A stretch of 64,000 bases of DNA, taken from assembly GCA_029555965.1 (NCBI GenBank), contig JAKQHY010000211.1, forward strand, positions 31,407 through 95,406. The letters are read 5' to 3'. Shown here one piece after another: positions 33,648 to 42,998 of this stretch. The DNA is from Chloroflexota bacterium (GTDB lineage: Bacteria > Chloroflexota > Anaerolineae > B4-G1 > SLSP01). A model generated the notes under the pieces. That model saw only the letters and a program-made list of their open reading frames with translations, searched no databases and had not been told where the DNA came from. Every line of letters starts with the position of its first letter. Position 1 is the stretch's first letter. Made by a program: the position numbers and the translations under genes.

Positions 33648-35249
33648 ATGGCACAGAATACGCTGAAGTTCTATTCAACCTTGAAGGGCGCAGCGAAGAC
33701 GCAGCTTGAACAAACACTCTTAGTGGCTATTGGCGGCGGGCGACGTTTGGGTGAACCGAAATTGGGCATTGTCGTCGCCAACACGGAGGGGCAGATTATC
33801 TGGCTAAACGAGAGCGCCGGAGAACTATTGAATCTGGCCGCGCCGCAGTTGGTCGGCACACCGGTCCGTCGCTTATATGACGCGGTGTTCACCCAGGGAC
33901 ATATGCCGATCCTGGAATTGATCGATCATCTGTACGCCGATCCTTACGCGCCAGACCAGGGAACGATTACCACTGAGGTGATGTTGGAGGTGGCGTTGTG
34001 TGTCATCCGCGCGCGGCTGGCTCCAATGTTTGCTGAATCCAACGATTTCTTGGGGATCATGATTATGATGCAGGATGTCACGCAACAAGCCGAGCTGGAA
34101 CGCGCTAAAAGCGAATTTGTCTCCAACGTCTCGCATGAACTGCGCCGCCCTTTGACGGCCATCAAAGGGTACAGCGACCTGTTGTTGTTCAGCGGCGTCG
34201 GGCCGTTAAACGCGCAGCAAGAACACTTCCTACGCATCATGCAGGATAACGCCGACCGCCTGGTCGCTCTCGCTAACGACTTGTTGGACATCAGCCACAT
34301 CGAGAGTGGGCGCATCCAGTTGGACTACAGCGCCATCCAGATGGAGAAGATCGTCCGGGATGTGGTGAAGGCTATGCAACCGGTGTGTGACCGGCGCAAC
34401 GTCCACCTGGCGCTGCAAATTGATGCGAATATCTGGCCGGTGTGGGGCGACCGAACCCGCTTGATCCAGGTAACCCAAAACCTGATCACCCATGCAATTC
34501 AATCCACCCCGGAGGGCGGCGTTGTGACCGTGGCGGTCTCGTGTTCTGACAAGGCCGTGCGCGTGGATGTTACGGACACCGGCGCCGGTATCCCCCCAGA
34601 AGAGCAAGGCAAGCTCTTTCAGCGCTTTTATCGCGTCAACAACCCGGCGCTGGTAGATCCCCTCGGCACAGGGTTGGGGCTGCCCATCGCCAAGCAGTTG
34701 GTGGAGATGCACGGCGGCGGCTTGCTGATTAACAGCAAAATGGGCGCGGGGAGTACGTTTACGTTTGTGCTGCCACGGCAGGATGCGGTGGCGATGCCGC
34801 GCATCGAAGAAGTCCCTGAACCTCCGTTGCACCCCACGGTGTTGGTGGTGGAGGATGAGCGCGATATTGCCGAACTCATCGCTCTGCAATTGCGCACGGA
34901 AGGCTTCGAGGTCCTCACCACTCCCTTTGGCGAGCAAGCGTTGCTGTGGGCGAAAGAACGCTCCATTGACTTGGTCACACTGGACATGATGTTGCCCGAC
35001 ATCACTGGCATGGAGGTATTGCGCCGGCTCAAGGCCGATAACGCCACTGCTGACATCCCTGTGATTGTTGTCTCGGTTATCCAGCCGAAGATGAGCGGGC
35101 CAGGTTGGGGCGCCACGGAGCATATCAGCAAACCGTTCGCGTTGGATAAGTTGATGGACACGGTGCGCCGCACGTTGACAAACGCCCGGCGCGGGCGGCT
35201 CACCCCGGTCACGGTGGTGGAGCCGGCGGTGATGGGCAAAACAGGGTAA
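33648..35249 (+). CDS. Hybrid histidine kinase (PAS-HisKA-HATPase-receiver)
   Basis: The 533-residue soluble protein has a PAS-like domain at about 35-145, HisKA (NVSHELRRPLTAIKGY), HATPase (DTGAGIP, GTGLGLPIA) and a C-terminal receiver (VLVVEDERDIAEL, VTLDMMLPDITG, HISKPF). The N-box reads QNLITHAIQST. The second asparagine, which coordinates magnesium-ATP in most kinases (NLLxNA), is histidine, so catalytic strength is in doubt. GGGAGG lies 5 nt before the start. This is the last gene of the signalling locus and is followed by a terminator. Confidence 0.9.
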   Translation: MAQNTLKFYSTLKGAAKTQLEQTLLVAIGGGRRLGEPKLGIVVANTEGQIIWLNESAGELLNLAAPQLVGTPVRRLYDAVFTQGHMPILELIDHLYADPYAPDQGTITTEVMLEVALCVIRARLAPMFAESNDFLGIMIMMQDVTQQAELERAKSEFVSNVSHELRRPLTAIKGYSDLLLFSGVGPLNAQQEHFLRIMQDNADRLVALANDLLDISHIESGRIQLDYSAIQMEKIVRDVVKAMQPVCDRRNVHLALQIDANIWPVWGDRTRLIQVTQNLITHAIQSTPEGGVVTVAVSCSDKAVRVDVTDTGAGIPPEEQGKLFQRFYRVNNPALVDPLGTGLGLPIAKQLVEMHGGGLLINSKMGAGSTFTFVLPRQDAVAMPRIEEVPEPPLHPTVLVVEDERDIAELIALQLRTEGFEVLTTPFGEQALLWAKERSIDLVTLDMMLPDITGMEVLRRLKADNATADIPVIVVSVIQPKMSGPGWGATEHISKPFALDKLMDTVRRTLTNARRGRLTPVTVVEPAVMGKTG

Positions 35250-35273
35250 AGTCCCCACGAGGTGTTATGAACG

Positions 35274-35312
35274 AATTTCCCGGAAACTAGATTAGCTTCC
35301 GGGAAATTTTTG
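35274..35312 (+). terminator. Rho-independent terminator ending the signalling locus
   Basis: A perfect 12-bp stem (AATTTCCCGGAA at 35274-35285 with its complement at 35297-35308) and an 11-nt loop are followed by TTTTGTATTTT. The T-tract is on the plus strand only. It separates the plus-strand locus from the convergent minus-strand kinase. Confidence 0.85.
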
Positions 35313-35316
35313 TATT

Positions 35317-38088
35317 TTAGCCATCGGCAGGGAAGGCCAGCGCTTGATGGATGGCTTCTGCCAATTGATCCAGGGAGGGGGGTTTGAGTAGCCAGCCAAT
35401 GACATTGGGCGGCGCCGTTTGGCGGTTCTCTTCGGCCAGTGGATGCCCCGTCAAGATCAAGACTTTGAGCGCGGGCTGCTGCTCCGATAGTATTCTTAAC
35501 CATTGTTGCCCGCCCATTTCCGGCATGACCCAATCACTCAATACCAGCGCGATCTTCTTGGCGTGCGCGGCGTGGATGACGAGCGCTTCACGCCCATTGG
35601 CGGCTTCTAGCACGCTATACCCCGTCATTTCCAGCGCTTCTTTCAAAGCGGAGCGCATGACAGCGTCGTCCTCGACAATCAGCAGCGTTTCGTGATGCTC
35701 ACGCTCCGTCACGGCGGGTTTTTCCGCTTCGCCGGCGGGCTGCGTTTTGGGGAGAGGCGGCCAGTAGATGATAAACGTTGTGCCAACGCCTACCTCTGTT
35801 TGCACTTCGATGTGACCGCCATGTTGTTTGACGATGCCATGGACCTGCGCCAAGCCCAATCCATGCCCTAAGGGCGCGCGGGTGGTGAAGAACGGCTCGA
35901 AGATGTGCGACAACGCCTCTGGCGGAATGCCGTTACCGGTGTCCGCGATCATCATTTTTATCCAGTCCTCAACCACCACCCGGCCACAATCTACACAATC
36001 AATCTCTTGACGGGGCGTGCGGGATAACCCCAGGTGCAGTTTGCCGCCGTTGGGCATGGCGTCCCGCGCATTGAGCGCAATATTGACGACGGTTTGCTGT
36101 ATCCGTGTCGGATCGGCGGAAATCAAATAATCGCCGGGCGCCGTACTCTGGGTGATCTGGATGTTTTCCGGCAGGGTGCGCCGCAACATAAATACGGTAT
36201 CCTCCAGGAACTCGTCCAGGGACAGCGGATGCCGTTCCAATACCGCCCGCCGGCCGAAATCCAAGATTTGTTGCACCAGTTGGGTGGCGTGGTTGGTTTG
36301 CTGCTCGATGACTTCCAGGCGCGTGCGGAGCTGCGGGGAAAGGCGCTCGACGCGCAGTGACATTTGCGTGTAGAGCACAATGGTCGCCAGGATGTTGTTA
36401 AAATCGTGGGCGATTCCCGCCGCCAGTTGTCCGACGGCCGCCAGGCGCTCCTGATGTACCATCAACTCCTGGGTGGCTTTTAACTCGGTGAGGGTTTCCT
36501 CCAGACGACGGTTGCTCTCGCGCAGGGCCTCTTCGTTCTGCTTGCGCCAGGTGATGTCCTGGAGGATGCCGAGGGAAGCGTGGGACACGCCATCCTCTCC
36601 TATCAACTCAATGGCAGTATCCGTTACCCACCGCAATTCGCCGGTGCGGGTGCTGATGCAGTAATCGCCCCGCCACACGTCAATCTGACCGTGCCGTATC
36701 CGATAAACCGCTTCGTCCCGACTCAGGCCGGCAGCTTTGCCCAGGATGACCAGTTTTTGGATCAGTGAACGCCAGAGCGTGGGCGTCATCTCCTCCGGTC
36801 CATAGCCGGTCATTTCACGAATGCCTTCTCCCATGAAAGTATAGGCTTTAAGGCTATAATCCTGGTAGTAAGGCACCGCGCCGATGAGTTCAATGGCCTG
36901 ACGATAGCGCGCTTCGGAGCGGCGCAGTTGTTCCTCAGCTTCCTTGCGGGCGGTGATGTCGCGCGCCGCTGCGTAAATACGGTTGCCTTTAGGCGAAGAA
37001 CGCCATTCGATCCACCGGTATGTCCCATCTTTGCAGCGGTAGCGATTCTCGAAGTTCAGGATTTCGTGCTGTTGCGCCAATTGTGAAATGGTGTTCAGTG
37101 TCGCATCCATATCCTCAGGATGAACAAGGTCGAGGAAGCGGCGTCCTTCCAGTTCCGCCAGAGTATAGCCTAGCGTTTTTTCCCATTCAGGGTTAAGGCG
37201 GTGAAAGAAGCCCTCGGTGTCGGCAATGCTGAGCAGGTCCAGGCTCAGCGTGAAGTATCGGTCCAGTTCCTCGGTCTTCTCGTGCAGCATCTCTTCCATT
37301 TGCTTGCGCTCGGTGATATCGTAATTGAAGACGATGATCCCCTGCACGTGGCCGTCGTCCGCAAAGTCGGGGATGTAATTGACGCGCACCCAACGTGTTC
37401 CGTCCGCAAGCTGGAAGACATTTTCATACGAAACTCTTTCGCCGGCCTGGGCTTTGGCGATGTAAGTCGCCGCCGCTGCATAACTTGCGCCGATCACTTC
37501 CTGCACCGTGTGTCCGATGATCTGGTCAGAGGTGCGCTGGAAGTTGCGCTCATAGAGATTGTTGATAAATCGGTACTGTAAGCTCTCGGCATCCACATAG
37601 GCCACATACGCCGGTAACAGGTCTGTCACCTGCCGCATGAGCGATTCGCTGCGCCGCAGCGCGATTTCTGCCTGCCGCCGCTCCTCGATCTCTTTCTGCA
37701 ACTGTTCATTGGCTACCCGCAACTCGGCCGTGCGTTCCGCAACCAACGCTTCAAGGTGCAATTGTTCCTCGGTCAACCACTCTGCCTGGGCGCGATTTTC
37801 CAGGATAATTGCTAACATCTGCACGGCGTTGCGGATCAGGCTCAACAGTTCCGTCGGCTGAGCGGCCTCCGCCCCGGCCATCATTATCCAACCAAATGAA
37901 TGGTGAGTCGTCGCAATCTCAATCCCGCTTGCGGGGTGCTGGGGCTTCTCCTCCCACTGCAAGACGAGTTCACTCTGCGCCCGATTCAGCGCTTCCAGGA
38001 AAATCGTCAAAATACGTTCGGGGCTTTTTAGCTGCGCCAGGTTGAGCATCAACAGAAACAGATCGTGCTCCAAGTGACCAATGTTCAT
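35317..38088 (-). CDS. Hybrid histidine kinase with three PAS domains
   Basis: The 923-residue protein has an N-terminal region of about 110 residues without a recognised domain, a coiled coil (EALVAERTAELR), three PAS/PAC units (about 150-270, 275-390, 395-520; each ends in an ITERK/ITARK/ITWRK-like motif), HisKA of the HDFNN type (AAGIAHDFNNILA), HATPase (NIALNARDAMPNGG, DTGNGIP, GHGLGLAQV) and a receiver (LLIVEDDAV, LVLSDWVMPEMGG, WLLKPPS). It has no membrane segment. It is convergent with the main locus and has its own control region. Confidence 0.92.
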   Translation of the reverse strand: MNIGHLEHDLFLLMLNLAQLKSPERILTIFLEALNRAQSELVLQWEEKPQHPASGIEIATTHHSFGWIMMAGAEAAQPTELLSLIRNAVQMLAIILENRAQAEWLTEEQLHLEALVAERTAELRVANEQLQKEIEERRQAEIALRRSESLMRQVTDLLPAYVAYVDAESLQYRFINNLYERNFQRTSDQIIGHTVQEVIGASYAAAATYIAKAQAGERVSYENVFQLADGTRWVRVNYIPDFADDGHVQGIIVFNYDITERKQMEEMLHEKTEELDRYFTLSLDLLSIADTEGFFHRLNPEWEKTLGYTLAELEGRRFLDLVHPEDMDATLNTISQLAQQHEILNFENRYRCKDGTYRWIEWRSSPKGNRIYAAARDITARKEAEEQLRRSEARYRQAIELIGAVPYYQDYSLKAYTFMGEGIREMTGYGPEEMTPTLWRSLIQKLVILGKAAGLSRDEAVYRIRHGQIDVWRGDYCISTRTGELRWVTDTAIELIGEDGVSHASLGILQDITWRKQNEEALRESNRRLEETLTELKATQELMVHQERLAAVGQLAAGIAHDFNNILATIVLYTQMSLRVERLSPQLRTRLEVIEQQTNHATQLVQQILDFGRRAVLERHPLSLDEFLEDTVFMLRRTLPENIQITQSTAPGDYLISADPTRIQQTVVNIALNARDAMPNGGKLHLGLSRTPRQEIDCVDCGRVVVEDWIKMMIADTGNGIPPEALSHIFEPFFTTRAPLGHGLGLAQVHGIVKQHGGHIEVQTEVGVGTTFIIYWPPLPKTQPAGEAEKPAVTEREHHETLLIVEDDAVMRSALKEALEMTGYSVLEAANGREALVIHAAHAKKIALVLSDWVMPEMGGQQWLRILSEQQPALKVLILTGHPLAEENRQTAPPNVIGWLLKPPSLDQLAEAIHQALAFPADG

Positions 38089-38169
38089 TGAATTCTCCGG
38101 TGAGGCGTTTTAGGCATTTCCAGAATTGACATTATCCCAGGATTGATGGTATGTAACGAACTGTAAAAC

Positions 38170-38229
38170 GTGAAACGTGGAGCTTTTACCGTGAAATCAT
38201 GACGTCTCACGTTTTACGCTTCACGTATT
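38170..38229. repeat. GTGAAAC-type inverted repeat
   Basis: Forward units (AAACGTGAAACGTGG) and reverse units (CTCACGTTTTACGCTTCACG) flank a short spacer. It resembles the block at 6667-6730. It lies between the MEDS-domain gene and the three-PAS kinase. The rest of this 268-bp gap holds no gene or clear promoter. Confidence 0.7.
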
Positions 38230-38356
38230 GGAAATAGCTCTGCCACAAAACCTGACGCGATGCTATACAGCCAATCCTTTTCGGATAGGTTTCTGGTGTG
38301 TGGGGTCATCGCATTGTCAACAGCAGGTACGTAGCTCAGACGACGAGAGTGGAGGC

Positions 38357-39022
38357 TCAGTTTTTACCGTTCGGCGGCGGCAGAAATTCAGGAGCATTGC
38401 GGGCCAACCATAGATCGGGGTCCTGGTAGTAGGGGTTTTCGGTAATCACCCCACCGCTGATGGCATACGGGTGCGTGCGCAGAACGTCCATAATGGTCGT
38501 GCCGGAGAACTTTGTCACATTGTATAGACAGATGCTGATCCATGGTTTGCCGGGGATGAAATAATTTAGCCGTGACTCGTAAGCCATCAGGTGTTCGACG
38601 CCGGGGATGGCTTCCAGCGCCCAGGCCATCTCCGCTGTGGCGCGAACGTTGCGCGGGCCATGCGCCTGGCTTTCTGTGTAGAAGGCGTTAAGCTTCGCGT
38701 CCATCACCCACGGCGAAAAAATACCGTCCGGGTAGTAAAATTCGCGCGCGGAGTGCATCTGGAAACAGTGGGTATCTTGTAGATGTGCGGCGCAATCAGG
38801 ATACAGGGCGCTATACATCGTCACAAAATCGTCGGCAGTGCGTTCGACCGGGCAATACAATTGCAAATCATGCGCCATATCCCCTTGATGGAGATAGCCC
38901 ATCACAATCGCATCCCTTTCCGCCTCAGTCTCATAGAGACCACAAATATGCACGCCCCAATTACAAGTGTAATCGCCAAATCCCAACGCCAACACCGGTT
39001 GATCAGATGTGTGCAGATACAT
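38357..39022 (-). CDS. MEDS-domain sensory protein (DcmR-like), stand-alone
   Basis: The 221-residue protein has the MEDS N-terminal signature: WGVHICGLYETEAERDAIVM followed by a GYLHQGDMAHDLQLYC-type segment. MEDS domains (methanogen/methylotroph DcmR sensory domain) occur fused to kinases or helix-turn-helix regulators and are thought to sense small organic compounds. No DNA-binding or kinase domain is attached here. It lies next to the three-PAS hybrid kinase on the same strand, a possible partner. Conserved C20, H25 and C27 could bind a ligand or metal. Confidence 0.72.
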   Translation of the reverse strand: MYLHTSDQPVLALGFGDYTCNWGVHICGLYETEAERDAIVMGYLHQGDMAHDLQLYCPVERTADDFVTMYSALYPDCAAHLQDTHCFQMHSAREFYYPDGIFSPWVMDAKLNAFYTESQAHGPRNVRATAEMAWALEAIPGVEHLMAYESRLNYFIPGKPWISICLYNVTKFSGTTIMDVLRTHPYAISGGVITENPYYQDPDLWLARNAPEFLPPPNGKN

Positions 39023-39192
39023 ACTTACCTCCCTCAGAAACTAAATCATCAGCAGCGGATGAAAGAAGTCGTTTTTGTGGAAGAGCGCCACCCGCCCACA
39101 GAAAAAACTCATTTTTCGGCTCACCCGTGATGAGCTGGCATTTCACACACAGTCAAGCGTAGCATCATTGCATCAAAAAGCAATATCCCGTT

Positions 39193-39221
39193 TTCACTAA
39201 GGGAACGATCTGCATTATACT
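39193..39221 (+). promoter_or_regulatory. Sigma-70-type promoter for the GT4 gene
   Basis: TTCACT (39193-39198) and TATACT (39216-39221) are 17 bp apart and lie 74 bp before the start of the GT4 gene in the 273-bp divergent region. No equally good minus-strand promoter was found for the MEDS gene. Confidence 0.55.
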
Positions 39222-39295
39222 TGGAGTTGGGGGACGACTCAAGGCGCTGGCGCAAACACGTTTCAAAAAACGTCCTCACCCTTAGGGAGAAACGG

Positions 39296-40798
39296 ATGTA
39301 TATCGCTTTTCTAAACCCGCAAGGGAATTTTGATGCGTATGATAGGTATTGGACCGAACACCCGGATTTCGGGGGGCAACTGGTCTACGTCAAACAGGTC
39401 GCGCGGGCGCTGGCCGCGCGTGGACACCAGGTGGACATTTTGACCCGCCAGATCGCGGACCCGGCCTGGCCTGAGTTTGCCGACCGCTTGGATGCGTACC
39501 CCGCCTCATCCGTGCGCATTGTGCGCTTGTCCGCCGGGCCGCCGGAATTCCTGCCCAAAGAAGCGCTGTGGCCACACCTCGTGCGCGATTGGGTCCCCCA
39601 CATCCTGGCCTTTTATCGGGAGATGGGCGCTATCCCCGATATTTTCACGGCGCATTATGGCGACGGAGGACTTTGTGCGGTTTTGTTGGAGGAAGCCACC
39701 GCGATCCCCTTTACCTTTACGGGACATTCCCTGGGCGCACAAAAGTTGGACAAGTTGCACGCGACCCGCGCAAACCTGGCGGCGCTGGATGCGCGGTATC
39801 ACTTTGCCGCGCGTTTTATGGCGGAACGGCTCAGCATGAACCGTTCTGCCGTTAATATCACCAGCACGGCGCAGGAACGATTTGAACAATATGGTCACGT
39901 TGTCTATCGCGGCGCAGTGGATGTGCATAACGCCGCCCGTTTTGCGGTCATTCCGCCGGGCGTGGACCTGACCATCTTTGGATCGAATGCCGTCGCTGCT
40001 GACGAAGCTGCGACTCACGCTCACATCCGCGCAATGCTTGCCCGCGACATCGCCGCGCATCGCCGCGCATTGCCGGCCATCATCGCCTCTGGTCGGCTTG
40101 ACCCGAAAAAGAATCACCTGGGATTATTGCAGGCGTTTGCCGAATCGCCGCCACTCCAGGAGCGAGTCAATCTGATCATTTTCAGCAGCGCGTTGCCCCA
40201 CGCCGCCAGGGATATTGCCGATGTTGCCCCCGCCGCACAGGAAGTCTTGGCGCCGCTCCGCGCCCTGATTGCCGCCCACCATCTGGAAGGCAAAGTCAGT
40301 TTGTTTGCCGTGGGGGGACAGACGGCCCTGGCTGCGGCCTACCGTTTCTTTGCGGCGCGTCCCGGTTCAGTGTTCGCGCTCCCTGCCTGGTATGAGCCGT
40401 TTGGCCTGGCCCCGTTGGAAGCAGCGGCGGCGGGCTTGCCCGTTGTTGTCACTCAGAACGGCGGCCCCAGTGAGAGTTTTCGGGAAGGCGGTGTTGAATA
40501 CGGTGTGTTGGTTGATCCTGCCGCCCCCGCCGATATTGCGCGCGGGCTGCTGCGTTTGGTTGCAGATGCAACTACCTGGCAGCAATTTGCTCGGGCCGGG
40601 CAGCAGCGCGTCCTGGATCGCTATACGTGGGAGCGCACAGCGCAGCGCTATGAGACGCAGTTTGCTGCTATTGTGAGCGGCCCGGTCCGGCATACTTCCC
40701 TTTTACCCATCCCGCCCTGCTTCCGCCCGGTCACCGCCGAACAATCCCCACCGCTAGAAGAATTGCAGGCGTTATATTTTGCCGAGAGCGCGCCTTGA
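39296..40798 (+). CDS. GT4 glycosyltransferase, sucrose-phosphate-synthase-like
   Basis: The 500-residue protein has an N-terminus (NPQGNFDAYDRYWTEHPDFGGQLVYV) and the segments ARGHQVDILTRQI, FTAHYGDGGL and FTGHSLGAQKLDKL typical of sucrose-phosphate synthases. The GT4 nucleotide-sugar motif is WYEPFGLAPLEAAAAGLPV. It lacks a C-terminal phosphatase domain. Sucrose or a related compatible solute (for example mannosylfructose) is the likely product. The sugar specificity cannot be read by eye. ATG 39296 follows GGGAGAAACGG. The frame to 39221 has no ribosome site. Confidence 0.82.
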   Translation: MYIAFLNPQGNFDAYDRYWTEHPDFGGQLVYVKQVARALAARGHQVDILTRQIADPAWPEFADRLDAYPASSVRIVRLSAGPPEFLPKEALWPHLVRDWVPHILAFYREMGAIPDIFTAHYGDGGLCAVLLEEATAIPFTFTGHSLGAQKLDKLHATRANLAALDARYHFAARFMAERLSMNRSAVNITSTAQERFEQYGHVVYRGAVDVHNAARFAVIPPGVDLTIFGSNAVAADEAATHAHIRAMLARDIAAHRRALPAIIASGRLDPKKNHLGLLQAFAESPPLQERVNLIIFSSALPHAARDIADVAPAAQEVLAPLRALIAAHHLEGKVSLFAVGGQTALAAAYRFFAARPGSVFALPAWYEPFGLAPLEAAAAGLPVVVTQNGGPSESFREGGVEYGVLVDPAAPADIARGLLRLVADATTWQQFARAGQQRVLDRYTWERTAQRYETQFAAIVSGPVRHTSLLPIPPCFRPVTAEQSPPLEELQALYFAESAP

Positions 40799-40872
40799 TA
40801 GGTTCTGGTGTAGAGAACGTTGCGAAATCCTATCTCTGCGAACTCGGACTCTCTGCGGCATGTTGCTTGGGG

Positions 40873-42630
40873 TTATGGTTTGGGCGTCGTGGTGGGGATG
40901 GCCTCGCCGATGCGCGTCCACAGCACCCGCGCTTTGGCGGCCTGCGTCGCGTCGAAGTATTCGACCCGCACTGTGTGTTGCCCCGCCGCCAGACTTACGG
41001 TCGCGTAGCGCGTTCCTCGCATTGGACGCCAGCTATTGATGACGAGCTGGTCATCCACGTAAAGCCGCACTCCGTCATCGGTTGTCGTCGTGAAGCGATA
41101 CCGCCCGGATTCAAACGTAAATGTGCCGGTCCAGCGCACTGAGAATTGGTCTGCCGGGACTTCGGTTGCGGGCGCGTTCCGCCCCCAATCGAAGTCAATG
41201 GCGGTGTCACTGCGCGTTACCAGCGGCGTCCCACTCAAGTCGCGCCCGTCAAAGTATTCCCCCTGCCAGGGGCCGGGCAGCGGCGCGCTGGGGACAGGCG
41301 TGCGGGGCGTTGCGCCGGAAGCGCCCGTGGTTGCCGGTGGGCGTGCGGCGGCCGGCGCCGCCGCTGCTGCGAACCCGTATGTGGGGGAGGGCGCTGAGGA
41401 CTGCGCGGCCTCGATGGTGGCGGCATAATCCCACCAAAGCTGCACACGCGCATTGCCGGCCGCTTCAAAGTATTCTAGCTTAAGCGTATGCACTCCTGAC
41501 AGGTAGTGCCAGTCTTGGTACCGCCAGACGAAATCCTGCGGTTCCCAGAAGTTCATGCGCAGATCGGTTTCATCAATCCATAGCCGGAAGCCATCGTCGG
41601 CGCGCACATTGAAACGATAGAGGCCGGGTTTGAAGTCCAGACTGCGCGTCCACACTGCCGAGAAATTGTCGCTGGGCATCCACGTCGCGGGCGCGCCCTC
41701 GCCCCAGTCAAAGTTGATCTCCGTCTCATTACGAATTAAGGCCGGCCCGCCGCGCAGTTCTCGGTTGTCGTAATAACGCCCCTCCCACCGGTTGAAAGTC
41801 TCCAGCCGATCCCACCAGACATGCGCACTGGCTTGACCGCCCTCCTCAAAGTATTCCACCACGACCGTATGCTGTCCGGCGCTCAGGGTGATGTCGCCGC
41901 TGTGAGTGTTGGGCAGACTTTGCTTTTGCCAGGCGTCCACGATCTTGTTCCCATCCACAAAAATGCGCACACCGTCGTCACAACTGCCGTAGAAACGATA
42001 CGTGCCGGCCTCAAACCCTAGCGTGCGCGTCCACCGCGCCGAGAAGCCATCCACCGGCGCGTTTGGGTGTGGGCTGCCGCTGCCCCAGTCGAAGTCAACC
42101 GCCGTATCGTAGCGGGTCAACACTGGGGCGCCGGCCAGGGCCTCGTTGCCAAAGTAGTCCGCGCGCCAGGCCGCGCCGGTAGTGACTTTTTCCCAGGCTG
42201 CTTCCAGGGTGGCACTGCCCCCACGCTCGTAGTATTCCACCCGCACTTGATGGGTGCCGGACGCGATGTAGTGTTCGACAAAATTCCAGGCGGCGCCGTG
42301 GTCACGCCAATCATCAATGACCAGGGTGTCCCCCACCCACAGCCGTATGCCATCGTCGCTGCGGTAGCTGAAGCGGTACGTGCCGGCGTTGAACCACTCG
42401 GCATGACTGAATCGCGCGGAGAAGTTATCCACCGGAATGGTCGCATCGGGACTCCCGCCGCCCCACTCAAAACGTAGCGCCGGCTCAAACCGAGTGAGAG
42501 CTGGCGCGCCGGCCAGTGAGCTGTTGGCATAATATTCTGCATACCAATCGTTCCCGGCCATCTTGGAGGGGGTACTCAATCCTAGCCAGACCCATATCAA
42601 CAAAATTCCTGACGCCATTACTTTCCGCAT
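40873..42630 (-). CDS. Secreted protein with four PA14 domains
   Basis: The 585-residue protein has an N-terminal signal-like helix (GILLIWVWLGLSTPS), then three adjacent PA14 units (about 28-165, 168-305, 310-450), an Ala/Pro-rich linker and a fourth unit (about 490-575). Each unit repeats W(Q/E/R)xxYxxN, FDWGxGxP, FSxRWT, GxYRFxxxxDDGxRLxxD and an HxVxVEYxExxG-like strand. PA14 domains usually bind carbohydrate. No catalytic domain is attached, so it is probably a surface glycan-binding protein. ATG 42630 has AAGGAGG at 6 nt. Confidence 0.88.
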   Translation of the reverse strand: MRKVMASGILLIWVWLGLSTPSKMAGNDWYAEYYANSSLAGAPALTRFEPALRFEWGGGSPDATIPVDNFSARFSHAEWFNAGTYRFSYRSDDGIRLWVGDTLVIDDWRDHGAAWNFVEHYIASGTHQVRVEYYERGGSATLEAAWEKVTTGAAWRADYFGNEALAGAPVLTRYDTAVDFDWGSGSPHPNAPVDGFSARWTRTLGFEAGTYRFYGSCDDGVRIFVDGNKIVDAWQKQSLPNTHSGDITLSAGQHTVVVEYFEEGGQASAHVWWDRLETFNRWEGRYYDNRELRGGPALIRNETEINFDWGEGAPATWMPSDNFSAVWTRSLDFKPGLYRFNVRADDGFRLWIDETDLRMNFWEPQDFVWRYQDWHYLSGVHTLKLEYFEAAGNARVQLWWDYAATIEAAQSSAPSPTYGFAAAAAPAAARPPATTGASGATPRTPVPSAPLPGPWQGEYFDGRDLSGTPLVTRSDTAIDFDWGRNAPATEVPADQFSVRWTGTFTFESGRYRFTTTTDDGVRLYVDDQLVINSWRPMRGTRYATVSLAAGQHTVRVEYFDATQAAKARVLWTRIGEAIPTTTPKP

Positions 42631-42893
42631 ATCACACCTCCTTAGACGTAATGCAACCAACTGAATGGATACAACGGGACCTATGGTTTTGCAGTGCGCC
42701 CAATCCATCCAACGTGAACTACACTGGTATCTATGTTTTACCCTATCCAAACGCTTCTGTCAATACTTTCAGAAACCCGATTGCCCTTTTTGTGAAACGC
42801 CCCCGTAACCCTTGTTGAGTGGAGGATAATGAAGTTTGTAGTATACTTAGAAGTGTGGGTTGTTAATGGATGGTTAGCCTTGCCGTGGATTTG

Positions 42894-42921
42894 TTGACAT
42901 CCCTACGGCTTATGCTAAACT
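42894..42921 (+). promoter_or_regulatory. Sigma-70-type promoter for the two-receiver operon
   Basis: A perfect TTGACA (42894-42899) and TAAACT (42916-42921) are spaced by 16 bp, 78 bp before the first receiver gene. The 368-bp divergent gap (42631-42998) is AT-rich compared with the genes and shows no other feature. Confidence 0.65.
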
Positions 42922-42998
42922 AATTTAGGATATAGAACTGCAATTGCTTTATACTCTTAGGTTCTGTTGTCCTAGCAATGTATTCCAGGAGGGGCCTC

